The notes under the pieces were generated by a model that saw nothing but the letters and a program-made list of their open reading frames with translations, ran no database searches and was not told the origin of the DNA. The position numbers and the translations under genes were made by a program. A stretch of DNA of 64,000 nt from Chrysophaeum taylorii (taxonomy: Eukaryota > Sar > Pelagophyceae > Pelagomonadales > Pelagomonadaceae). The stretch is from NCBI GenBank assembly GCA_029834535.1, contig JAQMWT010000389.1, positions 186,001 to 250,000 of the forward strand. Direction: 5' to 3'. Within the stretch, counting starts at the first letter, position 1; each line of letters begins with the position of its first letter. Below are positions 1 to 11,900 of this stretch, one piece after another.

Positions 1-112
1 AACCTCTCGCACGGAGAACCTCTCGCACGGAGAACCTCTCGCACGGAGAACCTCTCGCACGGAGTACCTCTCGCTCGGAGAACCTCTCGCACGGAGAACC
101 TCTCGCACGGAG
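1..112. repeat. Tandem 16-bp repeat, seven copies
   Basis: Seven head-to-tail copies of a 16-bp unit (AACCTCTCGCACGGAG); the fifth carries two substitutions. The array starts at the window edge and may continue outside. There are no spacers, so it is a minisatellite and not a CRISPR. Confidence 0.95.
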
Positions 113-183
113 ACGGAGGTGCGGTTTTCGCGCGGGGGAATAATTTTTTTTTGCCGATGGCAGGTTGACCACGCGTCGGTAGC

Positions 184-495
184 TCACGATTCGAGCGAGG
201 CGTTGCAGACGACGAGAAAAAAAAGGACGCGACGGTGTCGCCGACCTCGAAGAGGTGGTCCAAACTGACGAGCTGGACGTCGTCGAAGACATCCTGGACG
301 CGCGCGAGTTAGCCACGTAAGCGCCTTTTTTCCCGCCGGCGGCCACCCGCGGCGTCGGGTACTCCGACTCCAAGACTTCGACCCCCCGAGGAGGAAACGT
401 TGCGTCGATGTCGTCGCAGTCTTGTGAAAGCCCGCGTGCACAACGAGGTGGCCCAGCGGCCTGGCCCGCCTTGACCTGCCAAAACAGCAGAGCAC
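184..495 (-). pseudogene. Sulfotransferase-like fragment
   Basis: Near 453-397 the minus strand reads HAGFHKTATTST, which matches the 5'-phosphosulfate-binding loop of carbohydrate-type sulfotransferases (normally GFHKTGTTS followed by Q). About 100 bp on, in a different frame (about 305-225), another protein-like stretch reads DVFDDVQLVSLDHLFEVGD. The frame change between them has no obvious intron, and no complete gene can be assembled. It is either a decayed copy or part of a multi-exon gene cut by the tandem repeat and the window edge. Confidence 0.45.
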
Positions 496-909
496 ACACC
501 TCGATGATAATGTCTTCGAGCAGCAAGCGCGCGACGAACCAAGTACGGTCCACCGCTGAAGGAGGAATACGTGCGTCGTGGAAGGTATATCCGTCCTTCG
601 TAAGGAGGCTGACCGTCAGATCTACTTTCTCGTGGCACACCCGCTGCTGCAACTTCGTAATATCAGGGGCCGGCCAACCAAGAGCGACCGACCACGCAGT
701 GCGACCAGATGGAGGAGCAGAGGAGCCAGGGAGCGGACCACCCCCAGCAAGTTTCACATCGTTTGCGCTGGCCCATACGATGGTGTGTGCCCCCGACCCA
801 CCCGAAACGAGCGCGGTCCGCGGCAATAGAGGTGATCCACTACGCGCTACTCGCAGCATGGCTGGATTTTTCGAAGACAGAGAGGAACTGGCGCCAAAAC
901 GCATTTGAG
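496..909. other. No recognised gene
   Basis: Short open frames overlap here on both strands but none shows a recognisable domain. It lies between the sulfotransferase-like fragment and the LINE remnant and is probably decayed sequence. Confidence 0.5.
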
Positions 910-1632
910 CTATAGACGAACGAGCGCCTCAATCGGCCGTGTCGCGAGACCACCCCGATGCAACAAACGCGTCATCCACTCCAGACGATCCGCATGAATT
1001 TTGTGAAGACAGGATGGTAAGTAAGCCGGCACCTCAAAGGGTTGCGGGTCGCCCCAGGATGGTGCTACGCCGGCACCTCCGAGGGTTGCGGGTGTTCGCA
1101 AAACCAACCGATTGGTTCGTTCGTCCAAAAAGTGCACGCTTCAAAACAACAGAGACTCTACTTCACGTTGAAGTGAATCCACAAAGCGCTGTTCGAAACG
1201 CTCAAAATCAAAGCGGCAAAAAAGCTTGCTCCAGAGCGCACTTTTGGTCAACAAGGTAGCGTGTGCTATCCGAAGATACCGGAACGGCGCTGAGTTTAGC
1301 GACATAGTCGTCGACAATGTGGTTAGTTGAATCTGCAATGTCACAAGATACTCGCGAGCGGAAGACCACTGGATCCCCAAGTACCGCACACCGTTGTCAA
1401 TAGGAATAATAACCGAAAGTTCACCCACATTTGGCCGATAAAAAGACCCAACACCGAGCTGTAAGCGTCCATGGCGAAACAAGACGCGGTATCGTAGACC
1501 CACAAGGCCGCCAATTCTGTGGCGCGAGATCGAGGGTGCCCTTGAACCACCACTCGAGGCCCAGCGCTTTGGTTTTGTGGTGTTGGATTTCGAAGAACTC
1601 GAGAAAGAGGCTGCAGACTTTGACCCCTAGCT
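910..1632 (-). pseudogene. Non-LTR (LINE-like) reverse transcriptase fragment
   Basis: Three consecutive minus-strand segments resemble the palm/thumb end of a LINE reverse transcriptase. Positions 1625-1505 contain FLEFFEIQHHKTKAL, like the segment after the catalytic motif. Positions 1503-1141 contain VRYLGIQWSS, the characteristic YLG motif, followed by a helical region. Positions 1137-910 contain LRTPATLGGAGVAP, like the conserved GGLGL motif. A frame change near 1504 and an in-frame stop near 1140 show that the element is dead. The catalytic box and endonuclease are not visible. Confidence 0.6.
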
Positions 1633-2909
1633 TTAAGCTAACTAGCTACCTATGGCCAAGCCCGGTGCATGGGGCGTAGGCAAATCCTAGTAGTAGCTCT
1701 AAGCCGCGGCGCGTAATCGAATACCACAAAGCATCAGCAACAAAGGATAAGTAGGCCGTGCCGCGAGTGGGGTCGTGGGTGGTGGGAACACAGGTAGAAC
1801 CAAACTCGGGAGGTCGCCGCAATCCCGAACCAGCGACTTCGATATGGCCATATCGGGAACAAGACGAGGGACCGCGTGCATATCCGACAGTATGGAATAA
1901 AATGCCAACCAGAGATACTGGGGGATTCGGACGGACGCACCTTGGGCAGTAAGTACCTCGGGCAAAAGATGATAAATACCCATCATCGTTCCCCACGAGG
2001 GATGTTGACGTGCCGTACGCTGTGTGACCACCACCCGATTGCCAACATCCTGTAGTAGGTAGGTAGTAGTCGATATATAGGAGTCAGGTACCCAAAGCCA
2101 ACGTGAGGCCACCTCCTTGCCTCTAACCAAACAGGAACACTATCGTCGGCCTTCGAATTGTTTTGGGCAAAAGCAAGCGAGGGCACATATGGTCCGCATG
2201 GGCCGCCAATTCGGATAAAGACACAGCGATTGGAAGTGGAGTCTGAACACCACACTACCAGCCCGCGAACCATATTTGCCCGCCATCGAGAAAAAATTGC
2301 CGTGTTCCCAGATATAGGCGCGATGCAGCCGAAGATCGCCGCCCAGTAGGCCCTCATGATGATGTCCAGAAGCGGGATGGGACGCGACATCTCTACGCTC
2401 GGATTACCGGGGATCGATCTTCGGGATTGGAACAATAGCGTGCTCCTTCCACTCCGGGAATATATATGAAGCGTACCGCATATATGCAGCAAAGGGAAGT
2501 CAATTTCAATGGCAAAAACGTGCACACAGTGTAGGCGTGAAAGCGAGATGGACACGACGAGGTGAACTCGCGCGAGGGTTGGGGGGGGAGGATGAGGAGT
2601 TGATGCTCGAGGGCGCCGAGGGCTCAGAGCCCATCGCTAGAGCGCTGACCATAGAGCAGGTCTTCCTTCCACATGGAGAGAAAGAAGAACCGGCCAGCTC
2701 TCACCACCGCGTGCGCGACGCGTAGCACCAGAGCTTTCGAGGGTGTACAACAAGTTGGCGAGGGTCAGGGATCATGGGTTTCATGGCGAGGAATGGCGCC
2801 CGCCTTTGGCACGGCCGCGATGCATGGTGAGCTGGGCGATGCGGAGGGCATAATATTCTCTTGTTTACACCGCGAGGTAATGTGGTGTGGCGACCTTGGC
2901 TGAATATCC
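1633..2909. other. No supported gene; decayed sequence
   Basis: Several overlapping minus-strand open frames up to 190 codons lie here, without recognisable domains or consistent coding character. The stretch is less GC-biased than the neighbouring gene. Near 2,630 the sequence GAGCCCATCGCTAGAGCGC recurs almost identically at about 22,620, which suggests a dispersed repeat. Confidence 0.5.
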
Positions 2910-5900
2910 TCACATTCTTGCCATGTCGGGCGGAATCGTGATGTTGAGGTCACCAAAATCTTTGCGCAGCAACCGTAGCGCGGCTCGACGAACATCAGGT
3001 TCTTCCCGCTGAAGCCGCTCGATCACGCGCCGCTGCCGACGGTTGTTGTGGTGCTGTGTGAAGATTTCGAAGGAGTGAAAGTAACCGCGGCGCGACGCTT
3101 CGGGGCACGTAGCGACGTGGTTGTGGCAGTCGCGCGCATCCCAGTGGTTGAGGCACCACGCACAGAATTGCACCTGGCAATGCTGTGCCGCGCATGTCAA
3201 CGCGAAGCAGCCATCGAAGTCACCGAAGGCAGCCTTGCACTTTGGACAGCGCAGCGTTAGGATTTGTTCGCAGATCCGGTGGTGCAGCAAAGCCGCCCGA
3301 CGCTCGGTCCCATCTTGTATCTGCATGATGCGATCGAAGTCGGCTTCCATTTGCCTCTTCTGGTCCTCGAGAGCCTTAGGGAGAACTCTGTCTTCGTGCG
3401 CCTTCAATTTGAGGCTGTGGATCGCACTAAACGCAGCACGACACGCCTCCCTGTTCGCCTCGCCGGCGGCGTTCGCTTGGAGAGCCACGTTTTGCAAATC
3501 GTACGACGCATCGCACCCATCTCCGGGGCAACATAGGTCGCCTTCAATCAAGGTGCGCTTCAGTGCATTACCTTGGAGCGCGACTTTTGCGTGTTCGTAG
3601 AGACACGGCCAGCACGTGAAGTGCTCTCCGCGCGCGCATCGACAGCCGTCACTCTGTTTAAACTTGTCGAGACAGACACCGCAGTCGACGTGCTGGCGTA
3701 GCCTTAAAGTGCAGAGGGGAACTACAGTGTCTGGAATCCAATAGATTCGCGCGTTGGGCTTCTTTGGCGGAACGACGTAATCAAAGCCTGCCGTTATCCT
3801 TTCTTGTTTCATTTTGTTCACCTTCTTCTTGTGCTTTCGATTATTCTTGTTATTCATGTTTATAAAGGCCGGGGTGTTCTCGAGTGGTCGATGACGTAAG
3901 GCGGCCGCGACGGCAACAGATGTTGTTCCATCATCAGCACGAGGACACGCGGCGATCTCTTCCGCCGTCAGCAGCGTCGCTCTTATCCCCGATCCAAAAG
4001 GCGTGTCGGCGAGACCGCGAGAGTCGAAGGACGTCCGATCGCTTTGAACCCTTCGGAAAACAATGTCGTAAGAGTCGGCGTTGTTGGGGTGGGGCGGCGA
4101 ACACACGAGCAAGTTCATCGTGTCTTCATTCTCGACCGCCTTCGCGAGGAGATCGCAGTATCCGTTGAGAATCTTCTGATATCCGCGGACGACGCCAGCG
4201 TACTTGATCTCGCGCGAAGCCACCACCATGTTCTCGACAACACACGATGGAGGAAGGAGACGCTCGACGCGGGAACGCAGTTCCTCCTCGATCGAGACGG
4301 AGACTTGTTGCTGTTGCGGTACCGCTCGACCCTCCGCGGCCGCCGCGAGTTGCTCGCCCTTATCGTTGCGCGCTGCTGCTCGATACTGCTGCTGCTGCTG
4401 GAGTTGAGACTCGAGTCGCTTCGAGCTCTCGAGCGCTTCGAGCCATTCCCCGTGCACGCAAACCAAGCAGGATTCTCCGGTTTCTCTCGGATCGTCTTCG
4501 CCTCCGCAGCACCAGCGCACCTCGTGTCCGCACGGCCGCGTCCACACCACATCGCGGTTGCATTCAATTTTCTCCTTGCAACAGATCTCACCTTTTACGG
4601 TGTTGATGCCGCAAATTGTGCACGGTTTTGAGACTCGAGCTTGGCATTGAACAACAACAACAGCAGCAGCAGTCTGGCGCTCGAGCTCGTCGCACGTGAT
4701 TTTCGTTTCGTTAGAGCACCGAGGACAGGTCCAGGTTTCCAAAGCGTCGCATCGGCCATTCTCGAGTTCGGTCCAGATTGAGGTGCATGGTACGCGCGCT
4801 TCGTGGCCACAAGGCCGCACGATTTGAGTTTTTCTTCCGGGGCCACATTGCAGGAACTTTGCGATCGCTTCGGGCGGTCGATCAGCCGGGAGCCCGTCGC
4901 TGCGAACGACTGGCATTGTCACCGGCGCGTCGTCTTCTTCGTCAAACGCGAGGGTGATCATCTCCGGATCCCCACCATTCCACGGGTCCCAGGCCTTGAA
5001 CGCGCTCAGGAGATGGCAGGGAAGACTCGACTCGTGGCCGCACAGCGGCGATTCGACGGGAACGCGAACTTCGCACGCGGGGAAGGCGGCGGCGGCGGCG
5101 TCTGGGTTCGATGCCCAGTCGAAGGCACTGTGGCATGGGATGTCCACGAGTTCGTGACCACACGACTGCCGAAATACAACGGGCGAGACACAGTCTGGTA
5201 CGCCCTCTGCCGCGTCGCAATAGACCACGTCGGCGTCGACGACGGGTCGCGCCGCCGTCGGATCAAGGCGTGCGCCAGGGAGCACCGAAGTGACGTTGTT
5301 CTCGAGGTAACACGGGACGACGATGGGATGACCACAGCGCGCGCGAGTACAGCGAACCTCGATCGGACACAGGGGGTTGACGCGCGCGCGCAACTCGGCC
5401 AGTCGCTTGCAATCGCCGGGTCTCACCGCGTGCCCGCAGGCTGGATACGTGAATTCGTCCGACACTGGCTCGACGCACGGCGGGAGCGCCTCGCCTTTTC
5501 GATGACACTCCACTTCGTACACGTGTCCACACGCGCGTGGAATCTGGACGAGCGTGCGGCAACGCGGAAATTGCTTCGTACCCGACAACAACGTCGTCGG
5601 GAGTTGCGAACACGGGACGTCGCGGACCGCGTGCCCGCACTTTCGGACGATAGAGACGCGTCGCTTGCATCGATTCACCAGTTTTCGCGCAATTGATAAG
5701 TGCGGCGGCGTTAAAGGTTGGAGTAGCTCGAGCTCCTGCTCGTTCGCCACCCGTTCTGGATCGCGGTCGTCGTCGTCGACGACGACGCCCTCGGCCGCCC
5801 CTCCGGCGAGAATCCACGGCGACGACGGCAGATGCGCGCACTCTGCCTCGAGCCAACACTCCGCCCTGATTTCGTGGCCGCAGATCGGACTCGCGAACGC

Positions 5901-8900
5901 CTTCGGGAGCACGCACTTCGGCTCGGCCTGCACCCCGGTAGCGCACTCGAATGCCCTGAAGCAATCAACATCTCGGATAAGGTGGCCGCACGAAGCCCGG
6001 TATTGGGTCTTGACTTTGCATCTCGCTATAAGTCTCGTTGGATCGATCACTTCCCGAAAGAGCTTGGTTTCCTCGGGTCCGTACGGAACTCCGTGCTCGA
6101 CACAAATCATCGCGTCGCCGCCGCCGCCGCCTGGCAGAGCCGCGTTTCCGCCTCGCTCGGACCAAGCGATTTTCAGAGCGTTCGCCTCGTGACAACGCAA
6201 CGAGAGCCGATGCGAGCAGCGCGGCCGTGGAATTGTCCGTCCCTCGAGGCACTTTGGCTTGGGGAGTTCGGCTGCCGACTCTCGGACCCTCTCGTAGCAG
6301 TCCATTTCGACGCGACATCCGCAGTCGCGACCGAGTTCGACTCGCTCGCGGCATTGCGGCGCTTTGAGTTCCCAGCTGCGGCGCTCGTGGCATCGAGGTG
6401 CTCGCCTCGCGTGGTTGCACTCTGGATGCACGAAATCTTCGACGATCTCCTCGCACGGACCCAGCACCTCAGCTCCAGAAACGATTCTTTTTTGCCTCCG
6501 GCACGGGATTCGACATACGTGAGTGCACTCGGGCCGGCGGTACTCCACGGGGATATCACACTCGTAGCTGCGAAGCGCGTCTGCGAGCGACGCCGCCTCG
6601 CCGAGAGCGCCGCGCTTCACGTCGCCGCATCGAAGGGGCACGTCGGCGTGGAGTTCGCACGGACGTTCGACCATCTCGGCGCATTTCTTCGGGTCCGCGT
6701 GCGGCCTTAAGGCCGGCGAATGACACGGCTTGGAGCACTGATGCGAGCACCACGGCAACCGATACGAGCAACGCAGGGTACAAAATGGCGTCGTCTGCGC
6801 GCCTTCCGCGGTGAGACGTGGGAAGTCGTCCGCGCGACCCACGTCGAGCCGCACGTTGCGATGTCGCGGACAACAGATACGCAACGAGCTCCCGACGCGG
6901 GGCACGTCTTGCTCTTCTTCTTCTTCCTCCGCGGGACTTGACGTCGACGATTTAAAATCCCCCCCGAGTTCGCCGAGCAGTCGCCGCCAGTGGGCGGGCC
7001 CCGACGACCCCTTTTTGTCCTTGGTGACTGCTTCGGACGACCCCAGACAAACGAACCTGGCGCGCGACGACGACGCGAGTGCGCGCGCGATTGTACAAGT
7101 TGTTGTTCTCACCCGAGGCGGGCCCGGCTCATCGCGACGATGAACCTGTTTTTTAGAGCAACGAAACGGTTCCCCGGCTTGGTGCTGACTAGGGACAGGA
7201 TGACGACCTGAGGCTCGACGCGTCAGAATCGACGAATCTCGCACCGGCCGAGACAGAGACGAGAATACATCATCGAAAGACAAATCGCAGACGCTGCTGA
7301 TATGATGAAACGTCGTTCTCGTCGCCTGTATCGAATTCCAACGAGCATATCATATGGCTGCTGCTGCTGCACTTATAGGAAAAACAACAACAAAATAAAT
7401 GGACGCCGGTCCCTTGGTTGCCCTGGTACCGATCGACGGTCGAGACGACTACGTCTGTTGTGGTGGTGGTGGACTGCTTCTGTCGAGCCCATGAATTTCC
7501 ACCCTTTGGTGGCATCGGCGGCGGCGTGCGTTTTGATTTCAGCGCGCCGAGCTTCCGCAGTTCGCGTATGATAGTGATTTTTTGACCTTTGTAGGGTGTG
7601 ATGACGCTGATGGCCGCGCCCGGAACCTATAACGCGCCCGGCCGCGAATTATTATCACTCATTCAAAAAAAAGATGCATGCAAAAAGTGCGACGCTTGGA
7701 AGCGCGAGGAAAGCAAGAACTCTGTCATCAGTCACGCCACACTGCTGAAGCCAAGACACGAGACGGGCACACGTCATAGCTTCAAGAACGTTGCATTTCG
7801 ACAGACCGACGTGGGCCCGACCCTCGCGGCTCTCGGCGATCTCCCAGAAGAACTGCTGTGGCACGATCCCAGGGACGAGATCACCACGACCTGAGGCGGC
7901 GCTCGCTCGCGACCTTTCAATAAATTCGCACCTTCCCAAAGCTCGCGCTCGCGTTCGACGGACTTCGCGCCGGAGGCAACGAGCCGATCCGCGACGCGCT
8001 GAGAGCGCGTACAATCGTGATCTCGAATGACGACCTGTTGTTGTCTGATCTGAATCTGACGACTCGCGGCGTAGGGAGCCAGGACGACGCCGGGGATTGA
8101 CGAGATCTTCGTATTCGCTTCGCGTCAGATCAGCGATGGCCGGCCGCATTCGCCGTTGTTCGTCCAAGACCGTGCACAGCGCGGAGGAGGCTTGTTGAGA
8201 CGACGTCACGAGCCGTTCGAAAAGCGATACTTTGATCGACGGGTGTGTCGTCTCGACGGCGAACCAGCACTGCTGGACGAACGCGGGCAGTTGGCGATGA
8301 TCCCCGACGAGCTCGAGCTTCTTGAGCGAGCGTACCGATAGGACCGACATCAGGGTAGGCTCGAGGACTTCGCACGCTTCCTCCACGATCATCGCAAACG
8401 GCTCGGACGCCCGTAGCGCCTGCAAGCGTCTCGTCGCGCCCACGACGGTGGCCCCGATCAAGCGAGCTCGCTTAAACGCCTGCGCCGCCGCCTCGGCCTT
8501 GGCGCGATGCGCCTCTCGCACGTAAGCCTCTGCCTGCGCGGCGAGTTTGCTCGCAGCCTCGCACATCACTCGCAAAAATAGAGCCGCAGCCAGCCGTCTT
8601 TGGGATGCCGACTGTTGCCAAGTCCAGCTGATCGGAGAGTTTCCAGAGCCTCGTTCGGGGTTTTCTTCGGCTTTACGCTTCCGCCGCGTGCCATCCTCAT
8701 CATCGTCCTCCGAATCTGAGCCATCCTCTGAGAATTGCCGCCCGATCATGTCGCGGAGATGCTGCAGCTGCTCGTTCTCTTCTTCCTCTTCCTCCGTAGA
8801 CCCGAGCGCGTCGTCGTCGTCGTCGAGATCACACTCGTCGGGAGGCATGTCGCACGGAAGGCGATCGACGACAGCCGAGGCCTCCGACGTGCCTTCGTCG

Positions 8901-11900
8901 TCGTCGTCGTCGTCGCAAGACTCCGGGATTTCAGCCTCTTCCCCTAAATTATTATGCTTGGTAGCTTTTTCGACTGCAACTGTTTCAGGAACACGATCGT
9001 CGTTGCCACCGCACTCCGCCGCGGTTGCACCACCGCCGCCACTACCACCAGGCTCAAAGTCCGTGTTCGCCATAGCTTTTGACTCTTCCACGCCACAATC
9101 ATCACCACCACCACCGAGGAAGTCAGTGGTAGGCGTGCTTTTTGACTCTTCCGCTCCCGAAGGAGGAGCATCGAGCGCGACGACAATATCGTCTCGATCT
9201 CGACCATCACCGCCCGCTCGTTCGACGTCGTAATCAGCGAGCGACGTCACTGTCTCAAAGCTCATCATCGACAGAGCGTCGTCGACGTAGATCTCATCAT
9301 CATCACCAACGCTCATTGTGAGGTCGTCGTCATCATGTTCGTCGTCGTCGTCTTCAGACTCGGACTCTGACGAGACAGAGGGCGACTTCTGGTGGGCGTG
9401 ATGCGGGCAGTAGAATTTTTTTCGACCGACGGCAACGAAGCCCTCGATCCTACATTGACGCTTCTTTTTCGGGATCCAGCCGTGGCACTGTTGCTTTTCC
9501 ATTGAACCAACGGTACTGGGGCCAGCCGACACAACCAAGTCACGGCGCTTCGCGTGTTGATCGCAGTACAGGCCATCCTCTCTCGACGCGCGCGCAACGC
9601 ACTGCGTTCCGTCGCTCCTCGTTTCGATGCAGAGCGGATGCAACTCGCACACGTTTCGCGGTGCGCGACCCACGACAGGGCAAATCTTTGTCGGCGGGCG
9701 CCCTTCCTCGACGCAAAAGCGACACGTGTGCTTATCGCAGAACAAAGACTGATTGGTGCGCTCGGCTCGGCACGGGAATCCCGACTCGGGATCCGCGTGC
9801 GCGCAACGATGGTCTTCGCAACGTCCAGACCTGGCAGGGGTCGCTCGCGTCGTCGTCGCTTCATACACACCACCACAACAGGAACACAAGAACATATGCA
9901 TCGTGAACTGAATGGGGGTTTTATTTAAACAGCCAAGTCGTACGCGGAAGAAAAAAAAAGACTCGCGCGCGGCGTTCGAGGCGTACGGGCTCTGGTCCAG
10001 ACTCGGGGCAACGAGAATCGACGACCTTGCGGGTGGTTCCCCTGCAGCTCTTGCATGCATGCTGAGCACAGTATGATTGGGGTATGTTGTTGCTGTCGCG
10101 CAGACGGTAATGTCGGCAATTAGGAACCATGCATTCGTGGGTTTCGCAGAACCTGGAGGGGAGTCGGTCGAGCTTAAATTATTATTCTTCGCGGGGTCAT
10201 TACATTATTTCACACATACGAAACACGGGAATAAGAAGAAAGAAAGAAAGAAAGAAAGTCGGACGACTCTGTGGCAGAACAAAGAGGGTGGTTTCCGCCA
10301 GATGCGTCCAATCGTTTCCACGTCGTCTCTTTGGGTGAAAACGTTGAAGCAGATCGGGCAGCAATGCTGACGGCACGCAGGAAGTCGCCGAGCAAGGTAC
10401 ACTGCTTGGCACGTCGAAACACAACACGTATGTTCGGCGCACGCAAACGGTGCCCGTTGGCGAATTGGGCGACGATTCGAGCGGTTTTGCAGAGCGACGC
10501 ACGCGGGGCAAGCGTGATGTTCGCAAGCTTCGCTGTTCTCGAGGCGCGGGTTGGGGCACGCGACGTCCTTTTCGTCTTCCAGTTTTGCGGCGGCGGCGGC
10601 GACGCAACGATGCACATCACAGAAGACTACTACGCCCCCGAGAGACGCTCGGCGCCGCGAGCACCCAGACGGGTGCTTGCAATCGTGCATCTCCGCGCAG
10701 TAGGAGCCGCCGACCCTCGCGGCCAAAACGCAGCCGTCTGCCTCGCACCGCGGCGGCGGAACGCTTCCGTCGAGCCAGTTCGCGGTGAGAAACATAACTC
10801 GAGATTCGTGAGGAGGGGGGGCAAGCCAATGTTCTGTATTCTCGGCAATCCCTGCGATAGTGTCGCCGAGGAGCGTGCGCGTCGCGGGCCCTTCTTTTTC
10901 GACGGCGGGACTTCGCGCGAGCTTCTCGAGGAGATCGTACGCTGCTTTCGATTTTGGCGCGAGGCTTGTCTCTTTGGGGTCAAAGATGATATCAACGGGA
11001 TCTTTTTGGCTGGAAAAATACTCTTGAACGTTGGCGAATAACTCCAAAGCAGAGACAACCGTGGCGACGAGACCGACGTCGGTAGTGCCTACGAGTCGTT
11101 CGCGCGCCCGCACTAAACTGTGTGCATGAAAGAAGAAAAAAATGTTGGAAGAACGCTGGGAAGAAGAAGAAGGTACCGTACGAGTGTACCGCGCGGCGGC
11201 GGCGGCGAGATTTCCAGGCTGATAGTTTCTGGAATGCCGCGCCATCGTCCACCGTTTCGCGGAGTTCGCTAGTCAGCTCGCGCCAGTCGCGAAGGATCTT
11301 TTGAGCGTATCGCACCGTATCTAGGCGACGCTTGAGCTCCCGTTGTGCCATCTTCTCTGCTTCGACGGCGCTCTCCCTATGCGCGCTCAGCAGTTGATTT
11401 TCTGGATTCCCGCAGCGAATCAGCGCCGTGCCGAGAGTTCTATCGCTCGAGAGGCGGAGCACGTCCACGAGCATCTCGTCGAGCGCGTGGTTTTTGTAGG
11501 ACAACAGGACGATTGGTCCAAGGGAGATCCCATTCTTTCGCGCAAAGTCGCGGATGATGTCGAGGGCGAAGATGAGCTGCACTCCGAGGTAGCTCTTGCC
11601 GGTACCCTGCGGCGGCGATTTCGTCTCTCGGTCCCGGCGGTATCTTACCGGTGGTCCCTGCGTACAATGCAACGAGGACCGAAGTGCTTGGGCGAACGCG
11701 TCGAGCTGCGTCCCATAGAGGTTCGCGCTGCGGCACAGCGTTGAAATCTTGGCGATGAGGTCTTCCATCACGGGCGCGGGAAATCGACAGAGGACGTCGA
11801 TCTCGCTCGTCCGGAGAGCGTCGGCGATGGTATTTTCAACGGTCTCGGCGCCAGATATTCCGGAGGGCACGACCCCCTTGTTCTTGTTGTTGTTGTTGTC

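Noticed and set aside
1-112. CRISPR-like array
   Set aside because: Units are contiguous with no unique spacers, and the genome is eukaryotic.
7270-7515. Separate small gene with a VDRYQG motif
   Set aside because: It is an exon of the giant helicase (motif V), running into introns on the downstream side.
7891-8101. Alternative intron 7891-8101 using the GATCTCGTC repeat
   Set aside because: It would shift the frame ahead of the conserved WEIAESRE region; 7891-8088 keeps the frame and was preferred.
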